Assembly (NCBI GenBank): GCA_910577765.1
Contig: CAJTOV010000024.1
Span: 1-31,449 of the forward strand
Direction: 5' to 3'
Source of the DNA: an uncultured Lachnospiraceae bacterium
GTDB lineage: Bacteria > Bacillota > Clostridia > Lachnospirales > Lachnospiraceae
DNA: 31,449 nucleotides
The notes under the pieces are model-generated. The model had not been told where the DNA came from. It saw only the letters and a program-made list of their open reading frames with translations, and did no database searches. This document shows, piece by piece, positions 1 through 9,479 of the stretch (position 1 is its first letter; each line of letters opens with the position of its first letter). The position numbers and the translations under genes are program-made.

Positions 1-5
1 TCCTT

Positions 6-3000
6 CTACCCCTTTACAAGCGGTACAACCACTCTGGTCACAGTGTCCTCATTTCCGGACGGGATCATGCCGATTCCGTTCTTTAAGGTCTTGGCCTGCT
101 CTGTATAGCTTAAATATCCGAAATCCATATACCTTAAGTTGGATACATTTCCGCCCAAATGCATGCCTGTCCGGTAGCCGGTCATGTTCTCGTAGCTGCG
201 CAGTCCCACCACAGAAGACACCGTATCCGGGTTAATGCCCAGGAAGAAGAACACATTCAGCAGCTTTCCTTTCTCCGTCACATTCTCCAGGAAGGGACGG
301 ATATTCAATGCGCCCTCTTCCGGTTTATGTACGGCATTGATGAACCGCTCAATATCTTCTATAAAAATGTATACCCGCTCCTGGTCCTTCATCGCTTCGT
401 AGATTCCTTCCTCATTGCCTTCCTCAATCAGTGCCTTCTTAATCTCATTTCTGGGCTTCACCACCTGGATCAGGTCCTGGAAGAATTCTCCCTGCTCCTT
501 CTGGGTGGTGATATAGGCAGCTCCTGTCTTAGACGCGGTCATCTTCAGATCATCCGAGCCATATTCAAAGACTACCACCTTCCCGCCCTTGCGGCTTGCG
601 GAGCGGATCAGTCCCTTCATGGTGTTGGTCTTGCCGGTACGCTTCCGTCCTGAGATGGTATAGCAGTAGGTCCTGCTTAAATCAATGCCATAGACCGCCG
701 CACTCTCCATATCGTAACCAATGGGAAGATGGCGGTCGTCCTCATACATGGCAGCCGCATCATCCAGCTCTTGGAATTCCGACCACACCGGCTTCTCGGG
801 AATCACCGGAATCTGTCTGGCCCGTTTGCCATGCCATGCTTCCCGCATACTTAAACACTGGCTGGCGATCTTCTCTATGCGCTGGTAATCATCCTCCGCT
901 TCCAGGGCCAGGGCTGTCTGGAATTCCAGAATCCGTTCTCCCACCTTTGCCAGTCCCCGGCCATGAATGTTGGCCTCCGGCAGAATATCCACCCGGGGCA
1001 GGCGCATCACATCCGCATACTGGAACTTGTCGTTCATCTGTAGGCTGATGACGGTCTTGATGCTGTCAGCCACCTTGTTCTGGATTTCCGTGGAACCGAA
1101 GCCTCCGGCTGTAATGGCCAGAAAAATTCCGTATCCCACACCGTCATGGGCAATATGCATCACCACATCCTCATACCGGTTATCGGTCTTTTCCCGGAAA
1201 TTGGCGTAGTTGTCAATGGCAATCACCACAGCCGGCACGGTCACACCGTTGGCACGGACATACTGACTGTAGTTGCCGCCCTTAAACAGCTTCTTGCGTT
1301 CCTCCAGCATAACCTCCATCATATGGAAAAATTTTTCCAGCTTCTCCCCGTCATCCTCATAGATGATACCGCCCGTATGGGGAGCCTGCTCAAACGCTGA
1401 CAGCATATGGCTGCTGAAATCAATGCCATACAAGTGCACCCAGTCCGGAGAATAGTGCTGGACCAGAGCATAGAACAAGGTCTGGAGCAGGGTACTTTTG
1501 CCGCTGACGATCATGCCGCAGAAGGCATGGTGGCCGCCTTCGGAGAAGCTGATTTTTAACGGCATCTGTGCCTGGCTCACCGGATCGTCGCAGAGTCCCA
1601 GAAGCACATCCAGCTTCCATTCTCCAGGCTCCTCCTGCCATCCGGAGCCGTCAAACAGATAATCCCGGTAGCCTGCCAGGTCTGCCAGGGGAAGCTGCTC
1701 CGGAAGAAGGGGCATCCACAGCTGGAACTCATGGTTGTAACCGTTTGCCGCCGCAGTCCTGGCCAGGTACTCCACCATGGCATCCAGCTGGGTCTTCAGT
1801 TTCTGCTCCGGCAGCTTGATATTGTTGTCATCCATATACTTTAAAAGCTCGGTGACTTCCTCCTCCAGGCTCTTGTCTTCTCCTTCATTTACCAGCTTCG
1901 CAATTTCCAGATAAGCATGGAGAAGCTCCTCCAGCCGCCTGCTGTTGTAATCACTCTGCGGATAATCCACTTCAAAGTATGCCAGCTTCTGATAGACAGC
2001 AGGAATCGCCCCAGGGGCTTCCGCAAAGTCTGCCAGCTTCTGTCCATGGTCTTCTGCCGTCTGCTGCATAATCTGGACCAGATTGCAGATCCATGTAAAA
2101 CGAAGCTCTGCCTGCTGCTTCCGTTTCAGATTGCTTCCGATCAGGGCCGTCCGCCCGGTGGTGGAGATCATGGTGGCGATTCCTGACTGGAAAGAACCGG
2201 CATTCTCATCGTAAGGTGCCCCGCTGTAGCCGGACTGGAACAGTTCGTACAGCTCATCATTGCCTACCTGCAGATAGCACCGGCCTGCCTGGGTGATATA
2301 GGCGGCATCCGGTTTGTGGAGCATATCATTGCTGTCCTGCCGGTCCTGCACCCGCAGGCAGAGACGGAACTTGGAATTGCTCCAGATATTGTCATCTACC
2401 GTACCGCTGGGCTTCTGGGTAGCCAGGATCAGATGGACCCCAAGGCTTCGTCCTACCTGGGCCACACTGATCAGTTCCTTCATAAAGTCCGGTTCTTCCC
2501 GTTTCAGTTCCGCAAACTCATCAATAATAATGAACAGATGGGGAACCGGCATGGATGCTTCACCATTCTTATAAAGCTTGGTGTACAGGTTAATGTTGTT
2601 GACATTGTTCTCATTGAACACCCTCTGACGCCGCTTATTCTCACTTTTGATGGACACCATAGCCCGGTTGATCTGGTTTCCGGACAAGTTGGAGATCTGA
2701 CCGATGAGATGGGGAAGTCCGTCAAAAAGGTTGGCCATACCACCGCCCTTATAGTCAATGATGAAAAAGCTGATATCATCCGGGCTGAAATTTAAAGCCA
2801 GGGACAGCATATAGGTCTGCAAGGTCTCTGACTTACCGGAACCGGTAGTTCCTGCTACCAGACCGTGGGGACCATGGTATTTCTCGTGGACATCCAGATA
2901 GCACAAGTCCCCGCCTGCCTTTACGCCCACTTCGGCTTTCATATTTTCATAGTTGCGGTTTTTCCTCCACCTTTCCTCCGCGCGAAGCTCATCGGGACGG

Positions 3001-4985
3001 TTCACATGAAACATTTCAAAGAAGGTCAGAGCGTTCGGAAGATCGCCACCCTTCTCCACCTCCTTTACCTCAATTCCGGACAGTGCCCGGGCCATCTTCT
3101 CCAGCTGCTCCCCGGATACTCCGTCAAACCGGACCCGGGTACGCTCTGCATCAGACAGCTGGTAACACCCTTCAAATGAATCGTCTTTCTGAATTACAAA
3201 CTCGCAGAGGTTGGGAAGCTGTTCATAACTTTCTGCCATAATAAAGGTGGTCAGTCCGATATTTTTCTGGCCTTCATAAATGTATTTTGTGATCAGTTCT
3301 CCTTCCAGCACAGAAGCATCTGCCACAAACATGATATAATAGGGCTTGGGCAGTGTTTCCTTTTTGCTGTTCTCATCCTCGGAACGCATACGGAATATCT
3401 TCACCAGCTCATAAAAGACATCGCTTGCCTCCTCCTTGCTGGAGGCTACATAGCGGGTCTTCTTATCTTCGGACCATACATGGGGCAGCCAGCGGGCAAA
3501 GGCCCATTCCTCAGCTTTATTCTTTCCGTCATATATGTAAACCAGCTTTACATCCGTGTAGGAATTACCGGCAGCGATCTGGGCGGAAAGTATGTGCATG
3601 ATATCCAGAGCCCCCCGTTTTCCCACACCGCCCACCAGACCTGCCACAGGATGACCGGAAAGATTCACCCGCACCGGTACATCATAAAGAGTTTCATACT
3701 CCTTCCTGATCATGGACGGCTTTTCTGCCAGGGAATCCTCCGCCATGGTAAACCGCTCCCGAGGAACATCAATGGTCACCTGGAATGGAAGATTGCCAAG
3801 TCCCAGACGGTGGACCAGAAAATCCTCATGTCCCCGGTTCCGGCTCCAGAGTGCCGGATTGTTCCGGTCATATGACAGGCATTCCTGGGCACTGACATAC
3901 AGTTCCAGAAGAATCTGCCGGGTTTTTTCATATTTTTCTTTGATCAGGTTTACCTGCCTGATCAGGTAATCGCTGTAGGCTTCAAACCGTTTTTTCTCTT
4001 CCTCCACCGTAAGCTTCTTCTCATAACGCAGATTCACCAGCGCCCACATGACTCCCAGTACAGCAGACCCGGCCGCGGTGATGATTCCGGTCAGCATAAA
4101 AGCGCTGGAGCCTCCTCCTGATGCACGGGAACTGTAAATGCTGAGAAGTGTCCCCAGCAGCATGGGAATCGCCATGGTAAAAGAAGGACCGATTACCATG
4201 AACAGCGGCTTCTTCGGCATGGCCCGCAAAGCTGGAGGCGGTTCGATGGACACCGGTTCATTGTCCAGTGGCACCACATTCCGCGGTGCCCGGTGAAAGT
4301 ACTGTTTCTTCCGAATAAACTCGCTGGTATTCTCGATTGCGGGTTCCTGCCCTGCCATATAATGCAGGGGAAGAATGTTCCCTGCAATGCGGATCTGGTC
4401 ATTGACCGCCTGGATCGCCAGCTTTCCGTCCAGATAGATGATTTTCAGACCATAGATAGCAATACAGTCTCCGGTCTGAAGAGGTGCCTCACCCTGAATC
4501 TTTTTTTCATTCAAAAAGATTCCGTTGGAGCTGAAATCCTGAATCCACCATTGCTGTCCCTTCCTGGTCAGGACAGCGTGCTTATGAGAAACCAGATTCA
4601 GAAAACTGTAACAGATGTCATTGCCCGGATCGCTGCCGACCGTAATCTGTCCCAGCCGGGATATATCATATTTACGCAGAACGGAAAAAATGCTTTTGGT
4701 CTGGTTCACCACCAGCGACAGAAGCTCCCCCTGGTAAGTCACAATCTGGATAATATCGTCCTTCTGGAAATAGCCGTAAGGGTCCCCCTGCTTCTTTCTG
4801 GCGGCATAGCTTTGGCTGTGACGAATCCGCCAGTTACCTTTTACAGCCTCCAGCCGCAGCTTTAAATCCTCTTTCAGATGAAATAACTGGCCGGAAAGCC
4901 CCAGGTCATAGTCCTCGTAATTGGACACTGGCAGTTGAAATTCCTTATACGCATAAGGCGTATAGATTGACAAAATGATGCCCAT
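6..4985 (-). CDS. essC: Type VII secretion FtsK/SpoIIIE-type ATPase EssC
   Basis: EssC is the membrane ATPase that powers type VII secretion of WXG100-type and LXG-type substrates in Firmicutes. The 1659-residue protein has the full EssC layout. Residues ~1-190 hold one poor and one clear FHA-like domain (second near 105-175, with VSHKH and SSNGIFLN). Two membrane segments lie near 260-320. Three FtsK-type ATPase domains follow, with P-loops GTTGSGKS (~710), GMIVSGKS (~1158) and GRKRTGKT (~1447), and Walker B-like strands HLFIIIDEF, AVVIAIDNY and VYIFIEDIE. All three P-loops look intact. The ATG at 4985 follows GGGAGG. The gene is last in the visible operon, 27 bp after a membrane FHA protein. 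No WXG100, EsaA, EssA or EssB gene is visible, and these may lie past the left edge. The family call is firm; the substrates are unknown. Confidence 0.95.
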   Translation of the reverse strand: MGIILSIYTPYAYKEFQLPVSNYEDYDLGLSGQLFHLKEDLKLRLEAVKGNWRIRHSQSYAARKKQGDPYGYFQKDDIIQIVTYQGELLSLVVNQTKSIFSVLRKYDISRLGQITVGSDPGNDICYSFLNLVSHKHAVLTRKGQQWWIQDFSSNGIFLNEKKIQGEAPLQTGDCIAIYGLKIIYLDGKLAIQAVNDQIRIAGNILPLHYMAGQEPAIENTSEFIRKKQYFHRAPRNVVPLDNEPVSIEPPPALRAMPKKPLFMVIGPSFTMAIPMLLGTLLSIYSSRASGGGSSAFMLTGIITAAGSAVLGVMWALVNLRYEKKLTVEEEKKRFEAYSDYLIRQVNLIKEKYEKTRQILLELYVSAQECLSYDRNNPALWSRNRGHEDFLVHRLGLGNLPFQVTIDVPRERFTMAEDSLAEKPSMIRKEYETLYDVPVRVNLSGHPVAGLVGGVGKRGALDIMHILSAQIAAGNSYTDVKLVYIYDGKNKAEEWAFARWLPHVWSEDKKTRYVASSKEEASDVFYELVKIFRMRSEDENSKKETLPKPYYIMFVADASVLEGELITKYIYEGQKNIGLTTFIMAESYEQLPNLCEFVIQKDDSFEGCYQLSDAERTRVRFDGVSGEQLEKMARALSGIEVKEVEKGGDLPNALTFFEMFHVNRPDELRAEERWRKNRNYENMKAEVGVKAGGDLCYLDVHEKYHGPHGLVAGTTGSGKSETLQTYMLSLALNFSPDDISFFIIDYKGGGMANLFDGLPHLIGQISNLSGNQINRAMVSIKSENKRRQRVFNENNVNNINLYTKLYKNGEASMPVPHLFIIIDEFAELKREEPDFMKELISVAQVGRSLGVHLILATQKPSGTVDDNIWSNSKFRLCLRVQDRQDSNDMLHKPDAAYITQAGRCYLQVGNDELYELFQSGYSGAPYDENAGSFQSGIATMISTTGRTALIGSNLKRKQQAELRFTWICNLVQIMQQTAEDHGQKLADFAEAPGAIPAVYQKLAYFEVDYPQSDYNSRRLEELLHAYLEIAKLVNEGEDKSLEEEVTELLKYMDDNNIKLPEQKLKTQLDAMVEYLARTAAANGYNHEFQLWMPLLPEQLPLADLAGYRDYLFDGSGWQEEPGEWKLDVLLGLCDDPVSQAQMPLKISFSEGGHHAFCGMIVSGKSTLLQTLFYALVQHYSPDWVHLYGIDFSSHMLSAFEQAPHTGGIIYEDDGEKLEKFFHMMEVMLEERKKLFKGGNYSQYVRANGVTVPAVVIAIDNYANFREKTDNRYEDVVMHIAHDGVGYGIFLAITAGGFGSTEIQNKVADSIKTVISLQMNDKFQYADVMRLPRVDILPEANIHGRGLAKVGERILEFQTALALEAEDDYQRIEKIASQCLSMREAWHGKRARQIPVIPEKPVWSEFQELDDAAAMYEDDRHLPIGYDMESAAVYGIDLSRTYCYTISGRKRTGKTNTMKGLIRSASRKGGKVVVFEYGSDDLKMTASKTGAAYITTQKEQGEFFQDLIQVVKPRNEIKKALIEEGNEEGIYEAMKDQERVYIFIEDIERFINAVHKPEEGALNIRPFLENVTEKGKLLNVFFFLGINPDTVSSVVGLRSYENMTGYRTGMHLGGNVSNLRYMDFGYLSYTEQAKTLKNGIGMIPSGNEDTVTRVVVPLVKG

Positions 4986-5012
4986 ACCATCCTCCCTTTG
5001 CTGATGTACCCC

Positions 5013-5579
5013 TTACCCTTGTACCGTGTTTCCTATATAATCCATGATAGAGACTGACAGGATATGGTTTCCCAGTGTCATACGGTCTCCCGTCATCATA
5101 CGTACCGCCTGGCTGGCCAGGTTCATCTGGTTGTTTTTCCTGCGCAGCAGAACCGGATAAGCGGGATTGAGATTTTTCGCAAAAACACAGTGATTGTATA
5201 AGAAAATTTGACACTGCTGTGCTCCTATGCAGCTCCCTTCCAGAACAATATCATTTTTTCCGGAAGCACTCCCAATAAGGATCGGCTTCTCCGGACTGAG
5301 AACATAATCCTTATTCTGTTTTCCCGATATGGTCAGCCGGACAATCTGCCGGTTCCGTTCTACCAGATGCTCCTGTTCCATGACCTGGTCCATGGACTGG
5401 GCCTGATACTCCTTTTGAAAACCGTTTTTCTTTCCATAGCTGTTTTTCAGGGATTCTGTCAGGGCCTGCTCTCTCAGCTTCTGGTTATAATGCTTTTCCC
5501 TCTCTTTTTTTCCGGAACGCCAGATCTGGATTCCTGCAAACAGCATTAGCAGAACTACACCCAGTATCACAAACACCAT
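5013..5579 (-). CDS. Membrane-anchored protein with degenerate FHA domain
   Basis: This 188-residue protein begins with one membrane segment (residues ~2-18), followed by a basic, probably cytoplasmic stretch and a coiled-coil-like linker. The C-terminal ~100 residues follow the FHA fold pattern: a strand with IGSASGKNDIVL, then a segment where the usual SxxH motif is replaced by IGAQQCQIFL, and no clear NGT. The phosphothreonine-binding residues therefore look lost or altered. It lies between another membrane FHA protein (18 bp gap) and essC (27 bp gap). A structural adaptor role at the secretion machine is inferred, not shown. The ATG at 5579 follows a GGGAGAGAG ribosome-binding site. EssA/EssB-like proteins are an alternative identity, but I see no sequence match to them. 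Confidence 0.75.
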   Translation of the reverse strand: MVFVILGVVLLMLFAGIQIWRSGKKEREKHYNQKLREQALTESLKNSYGKKNGFQKEYQAQSMDQVMEQEHLVERNRQIVRLTISGKQNKDYVLSPEKPILIGSASGKNDIVLEGSCIGAQQCQIFLYNHCVFAKNLNPAYPVLLRRKNNQMNLASQAVRMMTGDRMTLGNHILSVSIMDYIGNTVQG

Positions 5580-5597
5580 CGTCTCTCTCCCCCATGT

Positions 5598-6137
5598 CTA
5601 ACCGTTTACCTGTTTTAGCTGGACCTGTAATTTCTCAGAGCCAATCTGGATCACACTTCCAGACTCCAGATATGCTTCCGTAATTTTATTGGGATTCCCG
5701 TTAAGGAAGGTTCCGTTCAGGGAATCCAGATCCCGCAGAAACAGCCGCCCGTCACGGAGTACTATCTCACAGTGTGCGCCGGACAAGGTCCGGTTAGGGA
5801 TACAGATGGTACATGCCTGACTTCTTCCGATGGAGATTCTGTCATCTACATTAACCCGGTATCCCTGCCCCGGCTTTCTTAAATCATATAGCTCCAGTAC
5901 ATAGCTTTTTAACGCCGAACCATAAGCGCCGGAATCAAACAGCCGTTCTGTAAGGTTTCCTTCTATCGGCCCAGGCGGAGCCTGGGAGGCAGACCAGGAA
6001 CTTATCTCTGGTCTCACTTCCGGCAATACTTCAAACTGCTGGTTATTCTGGGGTCTTTTATCACCCGGAAGAAGAATGATAAACAATGCTACTCCCCCGC
6101 ACAACATCGCAAGTGCCAGCAAAGCAATCAGAATCAC
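5598..6137 (-). CDS. Membrane-anchored FHA domain protein
   Basis: This 179-residue protein has one N-terminal membrane segment (residues ~2-22), a proline-rich linker and a canonical FHA domain over the last ~100 residues. The phosphothreonine-binding signatures are present: ISIGRS, LSGAHC (the S-x-x-H type motif) and LNGTFLNG. FHA domains bind phosphothreonine peptides, so with the three kinases upstream this is a likely membrane-bound reader. No ATG lies near the start. Translation appears to begin at GTG (6137), which sits a few bases after a strong GGGAGG site. It is followed after 18 bp by a second, degenerate FHA protein and then by essC, so the pair may form a platform at the secretion ATPase. 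That placement is inference. Confidence 0.88.
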   Translation of the reverse strand: MILIALLALAMLCGGVALFIILLPGDKRPQNNQQFEVLPEVRPEISSWSASQAPPGPIEGNLTERLFDSGAYGSALKSYVLELYDLRKPGQGYRVNVDDRISIGRSQACTICIPNRTLSGAHCEIVLRDGRLFLRDLDSLNGTFLNGNPNKITEAYLESGSVIQIGSEKLQVQLKQVNG

Positions 6138-6163
6138 GGAATTACCTCCCTTTCCATGGAAAC

Positions 6164-7063
6164 CTAATTAAGCTGAAACCGTTCCGGCAGTGTCTCCACA
6201 AATTCGTCTCCGTTCTCAAAGGTACCGTTTACAACCGCCTGAATATAGTCATGAAGATCCTCCTCATATACAGAACCATTCACATACCTTTCCATGCCTT
6301 TCAGAAGCCTCTGCTTCCAGGTTTCGTACCGCTCCTGACGTTTGGAGTATTTGGCATCCCGTACATCCTCGTCATATTTTACCGCATAGTCCTCCAGATG
6401 CTCCACAACTCCGCTGCGGACGTTTTCTTTCTGCAACGCAGCGCTCTGGCGGTCATAATGTTCGCACATGATATACTGGTAATAGCTTTCCCCAGAAGCC
6501 ACACCGGACGCAATACTTAAGGCGTCCTTAATCTTCAGTCTGCCATATTCGTCATAAATGGCCTGGTGGGCTTCGTCCGCCTTGTTCTTAATGATGCTTC
6601 CGTCCTCGGAGGCCACATAGGTGTACCCGCCTCCGCTGCCGCTGGCCTCCGTATCGCAGGTACAGAATTCCCGGTTCTGGATCATGGCTCCGTCGCTGCC
6701 CAGGTAGAAGGTCTTGTTCCCCTCGGTCCGCCAGCCGGTCTGCATGACCCCGCTTTTGGCCTGGTCAAAGAAATACCATTTCCCGTCAATCTGCTTCCAG
6801 CCAATGGCCTGGGCGCCGCTTTCCGGCTCAAAGTAATACCACTGTCCGTCCTGGCTCTGCCAGCCGGTGATCATATACCCTTCCGCGTCAAAGGCATACA
6901 TGACGCCGTCGATGGTGGAAAATCCGCTTCTGGCATAGCTTCCCGTAGGATTCTGGTACCAGTAGCCCCGCTCATCCTGCCCCCACCCGGCTGCCCATAC
7001 GGTGGAAACACAAAGTGCTGACAATCCAACTGCTGCCACAACTGTCGCCATTCTCTTTTTCAT
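6164..7063 (-). CDS. Secreted protein with choline-binding-type cell-wall repeats
   Basis: The 299-residue protein starts with a signal peptide (MKKRMATVVAAVGLSALC, probable cleavage after VWA). Residues ~25-130 contain about five aromatic/glycine repeats of the CW_binding_1 type (GWGQDERGYWYQN, TGWQSQDGQWYYFE, IGWKQIDGKWYFFD and similar). In other Gram-positives these attach proteins to teichoic-acid choline or related wall polymers. The C-terminal half (~150-299) is charged, helical and not recognised. An upstream in-frame GTG at 7072 exists, but the ATG at 7063 has AAGGAG eight bases upstream and gives a better signal peptide. It lies inside the kinase/EssC operon after a 122-bp gap, the largest in the run. 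It could be an extracellular wall-anchored component or a secreted product. Confidence 0.85.
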   Translation of the reverse strand: MKKRMATVVAAVGLSALCVSTVWAAGWGQDERGYWYQNPTGSYARSGFSTIDGVMYAFDAEGYMITGWQSQDGQWYYFEPESGAQAIGWKQIDGKWYFFDQAKSGVMQTGWRTEGNKTFYLGSDGAMIQNREFCTCDTEASGSGGGYTYVASEDGSIIKNKADEAHQAIYDEYGRLKIKDALSIASGVASGESYYQYIMCEHYDRQSAALQKENVRSGVVEHLEDYAVKYDEDVRDAKYSKRQERYETWKQRLLKGMERYVNGSVYEEDLHDYIQAVVNGTFENGDEFVETLPERFQLN

Positions 7064-7100
7064 ACTGTACACTCCTTATTTTTCTGAAATTTATGTAAAT

Positions 7101-7173
7101 GTCCAGCAAAGCCGGACCGTTACATCTATGGCAGATGCCCGATGCTTCTTGTCCGGCTATGCCGGACAAGAAG
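7101..7173 (-). promoter_or_regulatory. Two tandem stem-loops in the operon's largest internal gap
   Basis: The 122-bp gap between the PASTA kinase gene and the wall-repeat gene holds two related inverted repeats. The first (7145-7173) is a perfect 13-bp stem around a TAT loop, with core GTCCGGC/GCCGGAC. The second (7101-7117) has a 7-bp stem and 3-nt loop with the same core; on the minus-strand RNA its one mismatch becomes a G-U pair. Neither is followed by a strong U-run, so they are probably processing, attenuation or mRNA-stability elements and not a clean terminator. No convincing internal promoter was seen. Confidence 0.55.
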
Positions 7174-7185
7174 ATCCCCACTCTG

Positions 7186-9453
7186 TTACTCTCCCTCAAT
7201 AGCCCTCCGGCGCCTATCAAACACAGAATCCAGGGGATCGGATGCCGGTGCCTGCGTCTGTGGCGGCGGTGCCGGCTGTGTCTGGGGCGCCGCTGTCTGC
7301 TGGGGCGCCGCCGTCTGCTGAGGTGCTGCCGGCTGCTGGGGCTGCTGTCCGCCGGCCGGCTGGTTCCTGCTGCCTGCCGGCTGGCTGGACCTGGCTCTTG
7401 TGGTCTCCGGTGGACGCTCCCCAAGGCTTACCTCCAGAGTAATCTCCGTTCCCTCGTCCACCTCGCCGGATGCCACGCTCTGGGAGATGACACGGCCTTC
7501 CTCCACCGTATCGCTGTATACGCCGGCGGCGTCTGCCACCACCAGGCCCAGTCCCTCCAGAAGCGCTCTGGCTTCCGCCTCCGTCATATTGCCTACATCC
7601 GGCAGCATCACCTTCCTGGGACCGGCGCTGACCGCTACCCGGATCACCCGGTCCTGGGGGACCGGCTGGCCCTGGGCCGGTTCCTGGCTCAGAATCTGTC
7701 CTCTCCGGCTGTCCCGGTCATTCTCCCAGGAAATCTTCTCCAGATAGAATCCGGCCTCCTTTAACTGTTCATAGCCCTCTTCCTGGTCCATTCCGGTGAT
7801 ATCCGGCACAGTCCCGGCGGAACCGCCGGAGCTTCCCTCCCGGGAATCCCCTTCCGGCCGGCCCTGGGACCCGGCAGATGCCACCGTCAAAGTCAGCACC
7901 GCGTCCTCTTCCACCATCACGTCCGTGTCTCCGTCCAGGGCCAGAAGCTCCCCGTTCTTCCGGATGCCGGTGACCGCCCCCTGGGGCGCCCAGGTGTCCG
8001 AGTCTTCCTCCTCATTGACGGCCATCAGTTCCAGCTCCTCCAGAAGGGCCATGGCCTGGTCACGCTGCATCCACAAAAGATCCGGCAGTGCCACCATTCC
8101 GTTACCGGAACTGATGGTGACCCGGATCACGGCCCCTGCCTCCAGGGTGTCTCCCGGTCCGATCTTCTCGTCCCTCTGGTCCGTCTGCTGGAGCACATAG
8201 CCTTTGCGTACCGTGTCCGATGCCTGGGTCCCGCCTACTTCAAACTGGAGCCCCAGGGCCTCTGCCCGGTCCCTGGCATCTGCCTGGGACATGTTCACCA
8301 GATTGGGCACCCACACGGTTCCCTCGCTTCTGGACAGTCCGCCTCCCATGGAAAAGGGAGATTCCAGAACTCCGGTAGCCATGAGAACCACCATGGCAGC
8401 CACCACCACCCCGGACAGGGCTCCCAGGATTTTGGCCCACAAGGGCCAACGGCCCATATCGTTTTTCTCCACCGTGGCCTGGGTCCTGACCACGTTCTGG
8501 GAATACAGGGCCTCCTCAAAGTCCCCGGCAGACCGGATACGGTCCTCCGGCCGTACATGAAGGGCATTCATCAGGGCATTTTCCGTGTTTTTGTCGATCT
8601 TTACCCCCAGCTTTGAAGGCTCTTTCATGGTATCCTTTGCCCAGCGCTCCGTGGAATCCGGCGGCTTCCTTCCGGTAATCATCTTATAGAAGGTAGCAGC
8701 CAGGGCATAGACATCGGTCCAGGGACCCTGGTCCCCGCCGCTCTGGTACTGTTCCACCGGCGCATACCCGGGCTTTAAGATTACGGTCAGGGACTTGCTG
8801 TGGGTGCCGGTGACCTGCCGGGAAGCGCCGAAGTCCAGCAGCTTGATTTCCCCGTTTTCCAGAAGATAGATGTTGTCCGGTGCAATATCCCTGTGGACAA
8901 TCTCCCTGGCGTGGACGGTCTTTAAGGCCCCCAGCACCCCAAAGATAATGGGCAGGGCATCTTCTACCGTCATGGTTCCGTCCCGTTTCAGCTTTTCCTT
9001 AAGGGTCTCCCCTTCCAGAAGCTCCATGACAATATAGGCCGTATTGTTTTCCTCGAAAAAATCAAAGATCTGGGTGATTCCCGGGGTCTGCCGGAACTCT
9101 GCCAGCCGTCTGGCCTCGTCCAGGGACTTTTTCATGCCTGAGACAAACTGCTCCTGCTTCTCCCCGGAAAAAACGGTAACCATGGTCTGGTTCTGCATGC
9201 GGGTGGCAAACTCCACCGGGAAATACTCCTTTACGGCCACCTTCTTTTCCAGTGTCATGTCATAACCCAGATAGGTGATGCCAAAACCCCCGGAGCCCAG
9301 GACCCGCCCCACCAGATACCGGTTGTGGATCACGGACCCAGGGTCCATATGGTAAGCCTCTGCCGAAGGGGTCCCCCTGACAAAGCCGCAGTGTGGGCAC
9401 ACATCGAACCGGTCATCATAGGGTTCCATGCAGCCCATACATAAATGCTTCAT
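7186..9453 (-). CDS. Transmembrane Ser/Thr protein kinase with four PASTA repeats
   Basis: This 755-residue protein is an active-looking eukaryotic-type kinase. Residues 5-22 form a zinc ribbon (CMGC and CPHC). The kinase domain (~44-315) has GSGGFG, catalytic K75, HRD 187-189 and DFG 207-209. One membrane segment lies at ~338-362. Four PASTA-like repeats follow outside (~378-447, 452-525, 547-610 and 614-677), then a Pro/Gln/Ala-rich tail. PASTA kinases such as PrkC/PknB sense peptidoglycan fragments or lipid II. The zinc ribbon is not typical of housekeeping PrkC, and the gene sits in a secretion operon, so it is probably a specialised paralogue. The ATG at 9453 follows GGGAGG. It likely phosphorylates threonines read by the neighbouring FHA proteins (inference). 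Confidence 0.93.
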   Translation of the reverse strand: MKHLCMGCMEPYDDRFDVCPHCGFVRGTPSAEAYHMDPGSVIHNRYLVGRVLGSGGFGITYLGYDMTLEKKVAVKEYFPVEFATRMQNQTMVTVFSGEKQEQFVSGMKKSLDEARRLAEFRQTPGITQIFDFFEENNTAYIVMELLEGETLKEKLKRDGTMTVEDALPIIFGVLGALKTVHAREIVHRDIAPDNIYLLENGEIKLLDFGASRQVTGTHSKSLTVILKPGYAPVEQYQSGGDQGPWTDVYALAATFYKMITGRKPPDSTERWAKDTMKEPSKLGVKIDKNTENALMNALHVRPEDRIRSAGDFEEALYSQNVVRTQATVEKNDMGRWPLWAKILGALSGVVVAAMVVLMATGVLESPFSMGGGLSRSEGTVWVPNLVNMSQADARDRAEALGLQFEVGGTQASDTVRKGYVLQQTDQRDEKIGPGDTLEAGAVIRVTISSGNGMVALPDLLWMQRDQAMALLEELELMAVNEEEDSDTWAPQGAVTGIRKNGELLALDGDTDVMVEEDAVLTLTVASAGSQGRPEGDSREGSSGGSAGTVPDITGMDQEEGYEQLKEAGFYLEKISWENDRDSRRGQILSQEPAQGQPVPQDRVIRVAVSAGPRKVMLPDVGNMTEAEARALLEGLGLVVADAAGVYSDTVEEGRVISQSVASGEVDEGTEITLEVSLGERPPETTRARSSQPAGSRNQPAGGQQPQQPAAPQQTAAPQQTAAPQTQPAPPPQTQAPASDPLDSVFDRRRRAIEGE

Positions 9454-9479
9454 GACGTATCCTCCCTAAGCGTGGCTGG

